Source: Candidatus Brockarchaeota archaeon
GTDB taxonomy: Archaea; Thermoproteota; EX4484-205; JAAOZP01
Assembly (NCBI GenBank): GCA_017601225.1
Contig: JAFNIX010000003.1
Location: 62,001-126,000 of the forward strand
Direction: 5' to 3'
DNA: 64,000 nucleotides
Position numbers and translations under genes: made by a program. The notes under the pieces were generated by a model that worked only from the letters and a program-made list of their open reading frames with translations, did no database searches and had not been told where the DNA came from. Position 1 is the first letter of the stretch. The number at the start of each line of letters is the position of its first letter. Positions 25,663-34,257 of this stretch are shown here, piece by piece.

Positions 25663-26637
25663 ATGCCGTCTAACCCTCAAGTTATTGGAGTCGGGGAAGT
25701 CCTGATAGATTTCATAGGGGTTGAACGCACTTCTCTCGAAAGGGCTGCGACCTTTAAAAAATGCTTTGGAGGCGCTCCTATGAACACTATAGTGGGGGTT
25801 GCGAGGCTTGGAGTTGCTGCGGGAGCAATAGCCGCGGTTGGCGACGACTTCTTCGGAAGATTCATCCTCAGCGAGTTTGAAAGGAACAATGTTGACGCGT
25901 CGCGCGTCAAGGTTAAGAAGGGAGTTAGGACTACGCTAGCCTTCATAGTGAACGATCCTGTTAAAGGATGGGTTTGCATCTTCTACCGGAGCCCATGGTT
26001 GAAGCATACTTCAGACAGCCTGCTTTCCCCCAAGGATATTGATTACGACTACATATCTAAGGCAAGGATTCTACACGTATCCGGGTTCGCGCTTTCGCAA
26101 AACCCTGCTAGGCAGGCAGTAATAGAGGCGGTGAAGCATGCTAAGAATTCTGGTGTCGACGTTTCTTTCGACCCCACTCTAAGGCTCGACGTTTGGCGTT
26201 CAGAGACTATTCTTAGGAAAACATATGTTCAGATGCTTAGGTCTGCAGACATCGCGACTTTCTCAAGGGAAGAAGCCAGGTTCATCTTCGGAACCAGTAA
26301 TCCAAAAAGGGTTGCTGAAAAAGCCTTCAAGTATGGGGTTAAGATTGCGGGTGTTAAACTCGGAGACCGCGGCTCCTTCTTGAAGGCTAGAAACGGGCCC
26401 GAAACATACATGCCTGCTTTCAAGGTTAAGGCGGTGGATGTCACTGGAGCCGGCGACGGGTGGAACGCGGGCCTGCTAGTGGGCCTGTGCAAGGGTTTAG
26501 ACGTTGAGCAGTGTGCTCAGGTGGCGAACGCTGTTGGAGCCCTAGTGGTTACGAAACCCGGTGCAATAACAGCCCTACCTTCAAGAAATGATTTAAACAG
26601 GTTTCTCAAGGCTAACAATGTTAAGATAAGTATTTAG
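25663..26637 (+). CDS. PfkB-family carbohydrate kinase
   Basis: A 324-residue ribokinase/PfkB-family kinase. The N-terminal signature has GEVLIDFIG and KCFGGAPMNTIVGVARLG for sugar binding, the lid region reads AAVGDDFFG, and the C-terminal ATP/anion-hole motif is VDVTGAGDGWNAG with the catalytic aspartate. Length is typical for fructokinase, 2-keto-3-deoxygluconate kinase or nucleoside kinase members. The FYRSPWL segment suggests a keto-sugar acid such as KDG is possible, but specificity is not deducible. It is followed by the convergent GH4 gene. Confidence 0.9.
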   Translation: MPSNPQVIGVGEVLIDFIGVERTSLERAATFKKCFGGAPMNTIVGVARLGVAAGAIAAVGDDFFGRFILSEFERNNVDASRVKVKKGVRTTLAFIVNDPVKGWVCIFYRSPWLKHTSDSLLSPKDIDYDYISKARILHVSGFALSQNPARQAVIEAVKHAKNSGVDVSFDPTLRLDVWRSETILRKTYVQMLRSADIATFSREEARFIFGTSNPKRVAEKAFKYGVKIAGVKLGDRGSFLKARNGPETYMPAFKVKAVDVTGAGDGWNAGLLVGLCKGLDVEQCAQVANAVGALVVTKPGAITALPSRNDLNRFLKANNVKISI

Positions 26638-26736
26638 GTTACAAGAGCATGCCGTTTAGGTTGGAATGCTTCAGAGTGTTGATCGCTCATTAGCATGCTG
26701 ACCCCAAATGTTAAACGCCGTAATGGCTAAACTTTC

Positions 26737-28083
26737 CTATTTGTAGTGTTGCCGCATTTCCTCATGGTAGGGGATTGACAGAATATCGTTTAACAGTCCT
26801 CTAGCCTGCTCCTCACTCCTAGTCCAGGGATCCATCTCTACCAGCTCCAGCAGTCTCTCCCTGTTTCCACTCTCATATGCTTCAAGCTCCACTTCTACGG
26901 GTGCAACCCTGTCTCTAAGAATGTACGCCACCAGTGGTTTCGGCAACTCCCCGCTCCTGATTCCCCGAACCCCTCTACCGCTCACTTCAGCTTTTACCTC
27001 AACCTCAAAATCAGTAGGAACACCCGGCACAAACCCCTCTGAGTTAATAATGTTAACCTGAAACACCTTGGGAATATCGCAGGCAATAGACTCTATCAAG
27101 GGTATAATTATTTCGTCTGATTTCTCAGCAGGGAAAATGCTCGTAATCTTAGAATTATCCAAGGATGCTCTTATTATTTTCTCCACGGTTTCCCTGTTGT
27201 ACGTGAAGAAGCCTTCCCACCAAGACTCAGGATCCTCTCTCCATCTCCTCTCTGTTTCCACATCCGTATGGTACCACCATGGCCATGAGCCTCCGCCTGG
27301 AGTACAGGTGTCTCCAACCGGGAAAACTCCGAACCTCCTGTAGAGGTCGAAAGCCTTGGGGCCCACGTCGCTGCTGAAGCCTACTTTCTCAAAATGTTTA
27401 CCCGCTTCCCTAGCAATCCACTCGTCCAGCAGCGGGAGGACGTCTTTACCCTCGTAAGTAAGGCTTGTCAGCCATATGAAATGGTTCACCCCGGGTGTTT
27501 CGAAACATATCTTTTCAGCGTCGAGCCCAAGTAAGCTAGCAATCCGGTATACTCCGCTAAAACCATGACAGAGGCCGATGGTTTTAACTCCACTATGCTT
27601 CCTACCCAAGTATGTAACTCCGGCTAGAACAGGGTTCGCCAGCTGAATATGCCAGGCTTCAGGACACTCTTCAAGAATATCTTCCATCAGGGAGTCGAAG
27701 AACCTTAGCTGGTAGAAGTTTATCCAGAATGCTTCATCATGCATTATGTGGAGGCTTCCGCCAAACCTATACCCCCATCTCCTAGCTATTGACCAGCCTT
27801 CCCTAAGCCTCGAGTAACCGGCTGTTAGCGCAGTGTTTACGACGAAATCCGCTTCCCTCAGGGATTCCCTCCGGTTGAGAGTTTTCTCAATCCTCAGCCT
27901 GCTTCCAGTTTCCTCAGCATACTTTCTGCAAATCGCGTAAACGGCGTTAAGCCTCTCCTCATTCACATCCATTAGGCTGACAGTGCTTCCAGACAGGCTG
28001 GGCGTTAAACACAGGTCTTTAATCAGGCTCATGGAGAAGACCGCGCTGCCTGCCCCTATTACGCTGATTTTAACGTCAACCAT
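26737..28083 (-). CDS. GH4-family NAD-dependent glycosidase (alpha-glucosidase/galactosidase/glucuronidase-like)
   Basis: A 448-residue family 4 glycosidase, which uses NAD+ and a divalent metal to cleave glycosides by an oxidation-elimination mechanism. The dinucleotide fold starts ISVIGAGSAVFSMSL, with SLMDVNEERL for the adenine ribose. The metal and active-site segments are LANPVLAGV (Asn) and GLCHGFSG (Cys and His), then PGVNHFIWL. All are in place. Cytosolic. The gene is nine bases from the YjbQ-family stop on the same strand and is likely downstream in its transcript. Sugar specificity is open; the sequence sits nearer the alpha-galactosidase/glucuronidase MelA-like branch by its GLCHG motif. 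Confidence 0.9.
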   Translation of the reverse strand: MVDVKISVIGAGSAVFSMSLIKDLCLTPSLSGSTVSLMDVNEERLNAVYAICRKYAEETGSRLRIEKTLNRRESLREADFVVNTALTAGYSRLREGWSIARRWGYRFGGSLHIMHDEAFWINFYQLRFFDSLMEDILEECPEAWHIQLANPVLAGVTYLGRKHSGVKTIGLCHGFSGVYRIASLLGLDAEKICFETPGVNHFIWLTSLTYEGKDVLPLLDEWIAREAGKHFEKVGFSSDVGPKAFDLYRRFGVFPVGDTCTPGGGSWPWWYHTDVETERRWREDPESWWEGFFTYNRETVEKIIRASLDNSKITSIFPAEKSDEIIIPLIESIACDIPKVFQVNIINSEGFVPGVPTDFEVEVKAEVSGRGVRGIRSGELPKPLVAYILRDRVAPVEVELEAYESGNRERLLELVEMDPWTRSEEQARGLLNDILSIPYHEEMRQHYK

Positions 28084-28092
28084 CCTTCGTGC

Positions 28093-28515
28093 TCACTCTC
28101 CAAGACATGTTACGACGAGCCTCCTACTCCTTGGCCTAACGTCAAGCTCCACGAACACCACTTGCTGCCACGTGCCGAGTCTAAGAGCACCATCCCTTAT
28201 CGGAATGGTTATGCTCGGCCCAATTACTGATGCTCTCACGTGGGAATGCCCGTTCCCATCGCGCCAGGTTTTCTCATGCTCGTATTCAGCGTCCCTAGGG
28301 GCTATCCTCTCTAGAGCATTCGGCAAATCCTTAAGCAAGCCAGGCTCATACTCTATAGTCGTCACGGCTCCCGTGGACCCCGGTACGAAAACATTAGCAA
28401 TACCGTTTTTAATACCGGTTTTAGAAACAATCTTCTCGATTTCACCCGTAATATCCACGATGTCAAGCTCCCCTCTGGTCTTTATTCCAAGCTCCGTCTC
28501 AACCACGATCAACAT
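28093..28515 (-). CDS. YjbQ/UPF0047-family protein
   Basis: A 140-residue member of the YjbQ family, which has secondary thiamin phosphate synthase activity in some species. The core motifs are GIANVFVPGSTGAVTTIEYEP and the HSHVRASVIGPSITIPI segment with conserved His-x-His, followed by LGTWQQVVFVELD. These residues form the metal-binding active site in solved structures. Length is typical. It probably shares a transcript with the GH4 gene (nine-base gap), although there is no clear pathway link between the two. Confidence 0.92.
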   Translation of the reverse strand: MLIVVETELGIKTRGELDIVDITGEIEKIVSKTGIKNGIANVFVPGSTGAVTTIEYEPGLLKDLPNALERIAPRDAEYEHEKTWRDGNGHSHVRASVIGPSITIPIRDGALRLGTWQQVVFVELDVRPRSRRLVVTCLGE

Positions 28516-28783
28516 TCGCCACCGTTTAAAGTGGAAAAACCAGTGTTTCTTAAACTTGTTCAGCTAAGGGCTTGAGAAAAGCAAAGTTGTCCCAGCTATG
28601 TTTCGGTGGACCAGTGTATTCCACGAAAAAGTTTCCCAAGGGTTCTGTGATTAGAGTTGGACAAATTATCCTGTAAATAATTTTCTTGCTAAACATTTTT
28701 TAAACGTCAAATCTGTTCGTAAGCAGGGTGATGAAACAATTCTCATTAAAAACATTTTTTAAATTTTATCAGGGAAGCGGGTG
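28516..28783. other. intergenic region with repeated AT-rich box
   Basis: AAACATTTTTTAAA occurs at 28691-28704 and 28750-28763. The second copy is followed by AATTTTATC and lies about 25 bases before the small gene at 28784, so it probably contains its TATA box. No gene otherwise. Confidence 0.4.
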
Positions 28784-29095
28784 ATGGAGCCAGATCCAGG
28801 CGATCTGAAGGAAAGGTTCCTAGAAGGCTTATCTTTCTCCCTGCTTATAGTCCTTTTAACAAATGTTTTCTCGTTCTTTTTAACAATCGGAAGCAGGGAG
28901 GATTTTTCTTCTCCCACCCCTTTTCTGAAGGAAGAATCATCAGCCTCAACGAGCCTCTTTGCCGGCCATGCTGCTGGTGAAAAGCCAGCATCTGGAGAAG
29001 GGCTCCCACCTCTTCTTTCAACACCTCGTGAAAACTCGACGGGTCAAGAATACTTCCAAGTTCAAATCCTATACAATATACGTATTGAAGGATAG
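28784..29095 (+). CDS. small single-helix membrane protein
   Basis: About 103 residues; not recognised. A charged N-terminus (EPDPGDLKERFLEGL) leads into one hydrophobic helix, FSLLIVLLTNVFSFFLTIG, and then a polar, Ser/Pro/Glu-rich tail that ends in YFQVQILYNIRIEG. This would give a single-pass membrane protein with the tail outside. An AT-rich promoter-like run centred at about 28759 would put transcription at the ATG. The opposite strand also has an open frame (28845-29141) without a membrane or fold signature. The gene precedes a secreted-protein gene on the same strand. Real gene status is moderately supported. Confidence 0.45.
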   Translation: MEPDPGDLKERFLEGLSFSLLIVLLTNVFSFFLTIGSREDFSSPTPFLKEESSASTSLFAGHAAGEKPASGEGLPPLLSTPRENSTGQEYFQVQILYNIRIEG

Positions 29096-29279
29096 GCCGG
29101 CATGATTCTTTGAAACAGTGGCCAGAAACCCTATCCCTCAAGGAGTATGGGGAAAAACATGGAGCAATAGGCGTAAGAACCGGCTTAACAGGGCGGGAAA
29201 ACGCTGAATATCTCGGTTTCCATTATTTAAAGAATTGTAAAACAATGTTTAAACCCTTCCCCCCAGACTAGTAAGACAG

Positions 29280-30845
29280 ATGGAGGGGAGGAATAGTCTA
29301 AGGATTAATTTGGCGGCAGCATTCTCACTCCTACTGGTGATAAGCAGTTTCCCGCTTAGCAGCTTAAAGGTGAAACAAGCGTCCGGATGGGGTAGCACAG
29401 TAGTCCACCTAGACTGGAACGCTAGGCTCATGATTACTCTGGTCGCTGAAGACGGGAGGCCATTGGATGGGGCATGGGTGTATATTGTCGACGCTTACAC
29501 TGGGGAGAACGTTACCGCGGCGATGACGGATGAGCATGGTCACGCAGGGACTCTTGCTGTCGAAACCGGGTACGCTGCTCCACCGCTGCTGATCGAGCCC
29601 GGCGACAGGGTTGACATAGGCTTCAACCTTCTCAGAGGATGGTTCTGGCTGGACGAGGATAAGAGGCTCACAGGCGAGCCGGTAAACCCGGATTGGAACC
29701 CTGTTTCAAATAATGTTCCCCCGCAACCAGTCGGAAACGAGTACATTCAATACGTGTCTTTCAACGGTAGAACAGGATGGGCAATGTTCTACGGGAAGTA
29801 CTACGTCATAGTTTACTATAGGCCTGCCGGCTGCAGCGATGTTCTCGGCCCAGTGTCCACAGTAGTTGTGTTCGACAGCTATACTGCTGAAACTCAGTAC
29901 CAGTACATATACTTGGGCATACGTCCCGAGTCTTACGCAGCTACTTCTGAATACGGTGTCTCGCAGGCTAAAATATTCAGGGCTAACGTTGGCGACATGG
30001 TTATGTCTTTCAACGATGCTCAGGGTAGGCCTTTGAAAAACGTTCACGTTGTTCTTGAGGAATGGGGTTTAAGCGGTTCTACAGACGAGTCTGGAACCCT
30101 CCTGTTTGAGAAGATGCCGAGGATAAGCTACAGGCTTACCGCTGAATGGGTGAGCAGGTATGGCAGCAAGGCTGTCGTGAAGACAACCGTGACGGAAGAC
30201 ACCGTAATAGTAATGCCCATCTACGACGTTGTTTTAAGACTATTGTCCCCAAAGGGCAGACCCTTGACTGCTGCTGACGTTTATCTTGAAGAAGTATACT
30301 TGGGCAAGGCTGATGCTAATGGCGAAGTCTTGGCGACACAGGTTCCCTCGGGAAACTACACCGTGTCAGCTAAATGGCTAGACTCAGAGCTCGTGTTTCA
30401 GAAAATAGGGGTTTCGACGGGCGGTGAAATAACCTTGACGCCTTCAAACGTGCATAGTCTAACCGTAACTGTGAGGGGTGCTCAGGGACAGGCTTTGCAG
30501 GGTGCTGGCATCGTTATTATGAAGAATGGTTTTGAGCTTACCAGGGTTCTTACGGATAAGGGTGGCAACGCTGAGGTTGAGCTGCCTGATGGAGAATACA
30601 CCGTGGAGGTTTCATACGGTCAATTCCTGGGAAGAAAACAGGTGTCGCTTACTCGCGACAGGCTTGCCGAGTTCAAGCTTGACGTCTTCCTGGAACTCTT
30701 AGGGGTTGGTATGACTCTTTCCCAAACCATTCTCCTCATGCTCGCTATTATGATGTTGATCATAGCTATAGCGATAATAATACATGAGTATCATGTCTAT
30801 AGGAGGAGGAAGCTGCCGCAACTATTTGCCAAAATCCCTAGATAA
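29280..30845 (+). CDS. secreted, C-terminally anchored beta-sandwich protein
   Basis: A 521-residue surface protein. An N-terminal signal peptide (INLAAAFSLLLVISSFPL) is followed by about four carboxypeptidase-regulatory/SpaA-like beta-sandwich modules. Their repeated cores read PLDGAWVYIVDAYTGEN, PLKNVHVVLEEWG, PLTAADVYLEEVYLG and ALQGAGIVIMKNGFEL, each followed by a turn such as TDxxGxAxxxLPxGxY. The C-terminus has a transmembrane helix (ILLMLAIMMLIIAIAIII) and a basic cytoplasmic tail. Probable surface or S-layer-associated protein. A TATA-like ATGTTTAAACC at 29247-29257 fits a leaderless ATG at 29280. Confidence 0.82.
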   Translation: MEGRNSLRINLAAAFSLLLVISSFPLSSLKVKQASGWGSTVVHLDWNARLMITLVAEDGRPLDGAWVYIVDAYTGENVTAAMTDEHGHAGTLAVETGYAAPPLLIEPGDRVDIGFNLLRGWFWLDEDKRLTGEPVNPDWNPVSNNVPPQPVGNEYIQYVSFNGRTGWAMFYGKYYVIVYYRPAGCSDVLGPVSTVVVFDSYTAETQYQYIYLGIRPESYAATSEYGVSQAKIFRANVGDMVMSFNDAQGRPLKNVHVVLEEWGLSGSTDESGTLLFEKMPRISYRLTAEWVSRYGSKAVVKTTVTEDTVIVMPIYDVVLRLLSPKGRPLTAADVYLEEVYLGKADANGEVLATQVPSGNYTVSAKWLDSELVFQKIGVSTGGEITLTPSNVHSLTVTVRGAQGQALQGAGIVIMKNGFELTRVLTDKGGNAEVELPDGEYTVEVSYGQFLGRKQVSLTRDRLAEFKLDVFLELLGVGMTLSQTILLMLAIMMLIIAIAIIIHEYHVYRRRKLPQLFAKIPR

Positions 30846-30863
30846 TCGTGCGAAAATCCGCAT

Positions 30864-30880
30864 AAAAACTTTTTATATTG
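30864..30880 (+). promoter_or_regulatory. promoter of first VapBC locus
   Basis: AAAAACTTTTTATATTG contains a BRE/TATA element centred near 30873, about 28 bases before the vapB ATG at 30902. The similar sequence AAAAACTTTATATTC precedes the second VapBC locus. Confidence 0.5.
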
Positions 30881-30901
30881 GCTATAACATATATATTGGC
30901 T

Positions 30902-31153
30902 ATGAGCACGATATCTGTTACTGAAGATGTGAAAAAGGCTCTTCTCAAAGTAGCTTCTGAACTACAGTTGAAATGGGGGAGAAGAGTAGATTTGAATGAA
31001 GCAATAAGATATTTGATTACTAGGGGAGTTAAACGACCAGACCTATTGGAACAGGCTTGCCGACCAATTCCAGGTTTTAAGGAGGCCTATGAAGAGTTGA
31101 AGGGGGAAAGGTTGAAGGATGAAGAAAGGGCTCGTAGGAAGTTTAGCCTTTGA
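30902..31153 (+). CDS. vapB: VapB-type antitoxin
   Basis: An 83-residue protein from the ATG at 30902 (the frame also opens to a TTG at 30878). STISVTEDVKKALLKVA followed by RRVDLNEAIRYLITRG is the ribbon-helix-helix-like DNA-binding start of archaeal VapB antitoxins of the CopG/DUF217 type. The remainder is a charged, presumably disordered toxin-neutralising tail (EAYEELKGERLKDEERARRK). It overlaps the vapC start by 35 bases, the normal antitoxin-first arrangement. It should repress its own promoter together with the toxin. Confidence 0.82.
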   Translation: MSTISVTEDVKKALLKVASELQLKWGRRVDLNEAIRYLITRGVKRPDLLEQACRPIPGFKEAYEELKGERLKDEERARRKFSL

Positions 31154-31550
31154 CGCAGGCGTGGTTCTAGAGCTTTTATACTCTACTCCACACGGCTCCA
31201 AATTGAAGGAGGCGATTAAAAACGAATCTGTTTATGGGAACATATCTGAACTATGTGTTGCAGAAGTGGGATACGTCCTTTGCAGAAAACTCGGCGGTGA
31301 GGAAGCCCGTGTCAGGATCAGGAACCTGCTGGATTCAGGCTATTTTTTAGTTCATGAGGATTCTGAGCTTATTGAGCACGCTACGGAGTATAAATGTAAA
31401 AGAAGGCTCTCTTTGGCTGATTGCTTTACTCTGGCTCTCGCTAAGAAAATAGATGCACCCGCTCTGTTCGCAAAGAGGGAAGCCGAACTAATTAAAGAAA
31501 TTTCAAGAGAGCCTTTTGATGTAGAGATTTTATTCCTAGAGGACTTTTAG
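31119..31550 (+). CDS. vapC: VapC-type PIN-domain toxin
   Basis: A 143-residue PIN-domain ribonuclease. Acidic residues expected at the Mg site are D12 (LAFDAG), E43-48 region (NISELCVAEVGYVLC) and D in RLSLADCFTLALAKK. The last family aspartate region (normally TxDxE) reads APALFAKREAEL, where the aspartate is replaced by an Arg-Glu; this is seen in some VapC subgroups. Overlap of 35 bases with vapB supports coupled expression. Likely cleaves tRNA or rRNA when released from VapB. Confidence 0.85.
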   Translation: MKKGLVGSLAFDAGVVLELLYSTPHGSKLKEAIKNESVYGNISELCVAEVGYVLCRKLGGEEARVRIRNLLDSGYFLVHEDSELIEHATEYKCKRRLSLADCFTLALAKKIDAPALFAKREAELIKEISREPFDVEILFLEDF

Positions 31551-31633
31551 CCTGGAGTATTGCACGAAAGATAGAGGATAGTATGCGGATATTCGACTTA
31601 GGATTAAAATCTTTTAAATGATTTTAAGCACGT

Positions 31634-31968
31634 TCAACCTGCTTCAAGGGGTTTCCCACACTTGATGCACCTCGTGCTTACTGGCGGCTGCACCGTGCGG
31701 CATTTCTTGCACTCCACTACCCGTCTCTCCCAGCAACTCTGGCAATAGTCCCCGAGAAAGTGGGTTGTCCACACTTTGGACAGTTAATCATTAGAGCGAG
31801 CCCGCACGTGTTGCAACTTACCCAGTTGGGCTCAACTGGTGCACGGCATCTCGGGCACCTGGTTTCCAAGGGATTTATCCTTCCGCAACCGGGCATATTG
31901 TCGAATTCGGCGGGATCAGCTGGTTGCAAAACTTACAGTGTTTCCTGTAGCTTACCAAGCGTATTCAC
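31634..31968 (-). pseudogene. frameshifted multi-zinc-ribbon protein
   Basis: Three or more frames on the minus strand join into one coherent protein of about 110 residues starting with GTG at 31968 (MNTLGKLQETL). The pieces are KFCNQLIPPNSTICPV, then CGRINPLETRCPRC, then CNTCGLALMINCPKCGQP, then GDYCQSCWERR and CIKCGKPLEAG. They contain five to six CxxC knuckles. Shifts lie near 31938, 31890 and 31760, each a one- or two-base change. A TATA-like TTATATT near 31993 on the minus strand supports a former promoter. Either a recent pseudogene or sequencing errors. Confidence 0.6.
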
Positions 31969-32059
31969 ATCAGAATTGTTGCTCAGGTGAATATAACCCT
32001 ATCTTTTCAGTAAACTTAAGATATTTCTTACGCTATTTTGTGTGCAGAGGTGTTGAAGA

Positions 32060-32717
32060 GTGCCCTTCATACCTTTTACGAGGAACTATGCTGACAACAG
32101 TACCGAGGCTGGTTTTCAATTCACCTTCTTCTGCGACATATGTCAAGACGGCTATAAGACGAGCTTCATCGAGTCGAAAACCTATAAGAAGGCGGGCTTG
32201 CTGAGAGGCTTGGGTAGGGCGGCATCCATAGCCTCATCCATGGCGGGGTAGGGGAATCGGCTACCATGTTGAGGAGGGTGCTGACGTTATTGCTGAAAGA
32301 TTCCGCGGGATGTCTCCAGAATGGCATAAGGAGCATGAGGAAGCGTTTAAACTGGCTCAGAACGAAGCCATGGGGCATTTCCACGTGTCCGAAATGCATG
32401 AGGTGGGTTTGCGACATTTGCTGGAACGATGAGGAGGGTCTGTGCGTGGATGATGCGCCCAGGGCTGTGCGGAGGTGGCTGCTGCAAGAGCATCCGTCCG
32501 CAGGGACCAGATATGGGAGAAGGCGAATACAACACAGGTTTTTAAAGAGGAGATTGGGCCTACGCAAACCGTGTGCCCTGTTTGCGGAAAGCCGGCTGGA
32601 GCAGGCAAATTCTGCACCAACTGCGGCGCACCGCTCTCAATGTTGAAGTGTCCCAAGTGTGGCGCTGAAAATTCTCCCGGTGCCAGGTTCTGCGCTGAAT
32701 GCGGCTCCAAGCTTTAA
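32060..32717 (+). pseudogene. frameshifted archaeal zinc-ribbon protein
   Basis: Four plus-strand pieces in different frames reconstruct a single protein of about 215 residues. They are MPFIPFTRNYADNS with FTFFCDICQDGYK, then GIGYHVEEGADVIAERF, then CPKCMRWVCDICWNDEEG, and finally VCPVCGKPAGAGKFC with CPKCGAENSPGARFCAECG. Frame changes are near 32250, 32385 and 32470. The pieces read without stops and keep all cysteine pairs, so the inactivation is recent or artefactual. The paired neighbour on the opposite strand is also a broken zinc-ribbon gene. Function of this widespread archaeal family is not known to me. Confidence 0.62.
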
Positions 32718-32888
32718 GCCGGTGTATTTTCAGAAAATTACTTACAATATGGTTGTCGAAAAAATTTTTCGCATTAGGGATATTGTTAATGTCGTTTTTT
32801 AACATTTTTGTCGGAAAACGCCTGCTGGCAAAATTTTGTCGAGAATTGTAATTTAGAAATGTCGAGTATAGTAAAAAATTACGTTTAT

Positions 32889-32902
32889 CGAAAAGTATAT
32901 AT
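32889..32902 (+). promoter_or_regulatory. promoter of the V4R-KaiC-GH3 cluster
   Basis: The TATA-like run AAAGTATATATTTT (about 32892-32906) lies roughly 30 bases before the ATG at 32932. It is the only good promoter match ahead of the four same-strand genes. Confidence 0.45.
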
Positions 32903-32931
32903 TTTGGAGCCCAGCACATCAAGAATTGAAA

Positions 32932-33555
32932 ATGGATCCTCTAGACAAGCTGGATTTAGAGATACTCCGTATACTTTGCAGCAACCCTAAGCAGAGCTAC
33001 CGCGACATCGCTAAGCGTCTTGAAGTATCGGATCGAACGATCGCCCGCAGGATAAACAGGATGGAGAACGAGGGAATAATACTGGGCTACCAGCCTGTTT
33101 TAAGCGACTACGCTAGGAGCCTCTTGTTCAGCTCGAACGATACTGTTGAGTTCAAGTTTTCACCCGTGGAGTGGAGCGAGTTTGAAAAATCCTTCAAAAC
33201 AATGTATTACACCGCGTCAGACGTAATATTCTTCTACGCTGGTAAGGGGGTTGGACAAGCGTTGCTTGAGGAGATTAAGGAGATGACCGGCGGCAAGACT
33301 TCTGTTGAAGACGTTTTAACAAACCTTTCGAAAATATGTGTTCTAAGAGGATGGGGAGGCGTCTTGTTTGAAAGGGTTGGAAGCGGGGCGATAAAGGCTA
33401 CTTTAAACAACCTACGGATAAACCGGTTCATGTTCAGAGGCATTATGACGCAGCTGCTCGAATCACTAACAGGCGGAAGCGTGGAAATATCATCCTTAAC
33501 CGAGGACAGCAGCGTCATACTGATGAAGTTCTCAGAAATACTTTCGGAGGTTTGA
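32932..33555 (+). CDS. HTH regulator with V4R-like sensor domain
   Basis: A 207-residue protein. Residues 1-60 form an AsnC/Lrp-type helix-turn-helix (LDLEILRILCSNPKQSYRD, AKRLEVSDRTIARRI). The rest is not a RAM domain: it has the pattern of a 4-vinyl-reductase (V4R) domain, with FFYAGKGVGQALLEEIKEM, then the hydrophobic GIMTQLLESLTGGSVEI. The usual metal-binding cysteines of V4R are missing. V4R domains bind small hydrophobic ligands. The ATG at 32932 is preferred over a TTG six bases earlier. Its stop is followed within ten bases by the KaiC-like gene, so it is probably a ligand-responsive component of the same system. Confidence 0.7.
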   Translation: MDPLDKLDLEILRILCSNPKQSYRDIAKRLEVSDRTIARRINRMENEGIILGYQPVLSDYARSLLFSSNDTVEFKFSPVEWSEFEKSFKTMYYTASDVIFFYAGKGVGQALLEEIKEMTGGKTSVEDVLTNLSKICVLRGWGGVLFERVGSGAIKATLNNLRINRFMFRGIMTQLLESLTGGSVEISSLTEDSSVILMKFSEILSEV

Positions 33556-33560
33556 GAACC

Positions 33561-34250
33561 ATGAACAGGGCACCCTTCGGAATAGGCGAGCTCGACGGCC
33601 TCATAGAGGGGGGAGTGCCTAGGGGCGGGCTGATAATCGTCGCCGGGAACGCGGGAGTCGGCAAAACCATTCTCTCAGCCCAATTCATATACAACGGGGC
33701 ATCGCTATACGGTGAGAAGGGCCTCTACATCTGCATGAGCGAAACCGGGGAGCATTTTAAAGCAGACATGGCCAGCCTAGGATGGGATTTTTCAAAGCTT
33801 GAGGAGAAAGGCATGGTTAAAATAGTGGAGTTCCCAACGATGGCTAAGATCGGTGTTGAAGACGTTGTAAGCCTTATAGTGGACGAGGCGAGGAAGTTTA
33901 AGGCGGACAGGGTTGTCGTGGACTCCGTTTCGGCCCTAAACATGGCTTTAAGCAGGAAATCAGAGGTTAGAGCAGTCGTAAACCTTCTCGCCAGGATGCT
34001 TAAAAACCTGGGCTGCACGACGATAATGATCGCTGAAAACCCCTGGGGGAGCAAGGGAATAGGAATGGGCGTGGAGGAATTCGTATCCGACGGAATAATA
34101 ATAATGGAGTCGGTGGTGGTTGGAAACAGGCTTGACAAGAGGCTGATGATACTAAAGATGAGGGCTACGAACCATGATACCAGGTATTACAGGCTCCACG
34201 TTGACAAGGGCTCGGGAATAGTGCTAGACCTATACCCTGAAATCCGATGA
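33561..34250 (+). CDS. KaiC-like RecA-family ATPase
   Basis: A 229-residue single-domain KaiC/RadA-like ATPase. Start MNRAPFGIGELDGLIEGGVPRGG is classic KaiC. Walker A is GNAGVGKT (about residues 29-36), the catalytic glutamate lies in YICMSETGE, and Walker B is RVVVDSVSAL. Arg-finger/oligomer motif is in LDKRLMILKMRATNHDT. GGAGG lies ten bases before the ATG. Archaeal single-KaiC proteins form hexamers and act as signalling ATPases, for instance with motility or stress regulators. Overlapping order with the V4R regulator upstream and GH3 gene seven bases downstream suggests a signalling role in one operon. Confidence 0.87.
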   Translation: MNRAPFGIGELDGLIEGGVPRGGLIIVAGNAGVGKTILSAQFIYNGASLYGEKGLYICMSETGEHFKADMASLGWDFSKLEEKGMVKIVEFPTMAKIGVEDVVSLIVDEARKFKADRVVVDSVSALNMALSRKSEVRAVVNLLARMLKNLGCTTIMIAENPWGSKGIGMGVEEFVSDGIIIMESVVVGNRLDKRLMILKMRATNHDTRYYRLHVDKGSGIVLDLYPEIR

Positions 34251-34257
34251 CTAGAGC

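Noticed and set aside
28845-29141. Minus-strand 98-codon frame
   Set aside because: Overlaps the small membrane-protein gene, whose strand has the better promoter and a clear membrane helix.
31634-32717. Programmed frameshifting as the reason for the split zinc-ribbon genes
   Set aside because: Several shifts at unrelated sites without slippery sequences; decay or sequence error is simpler.
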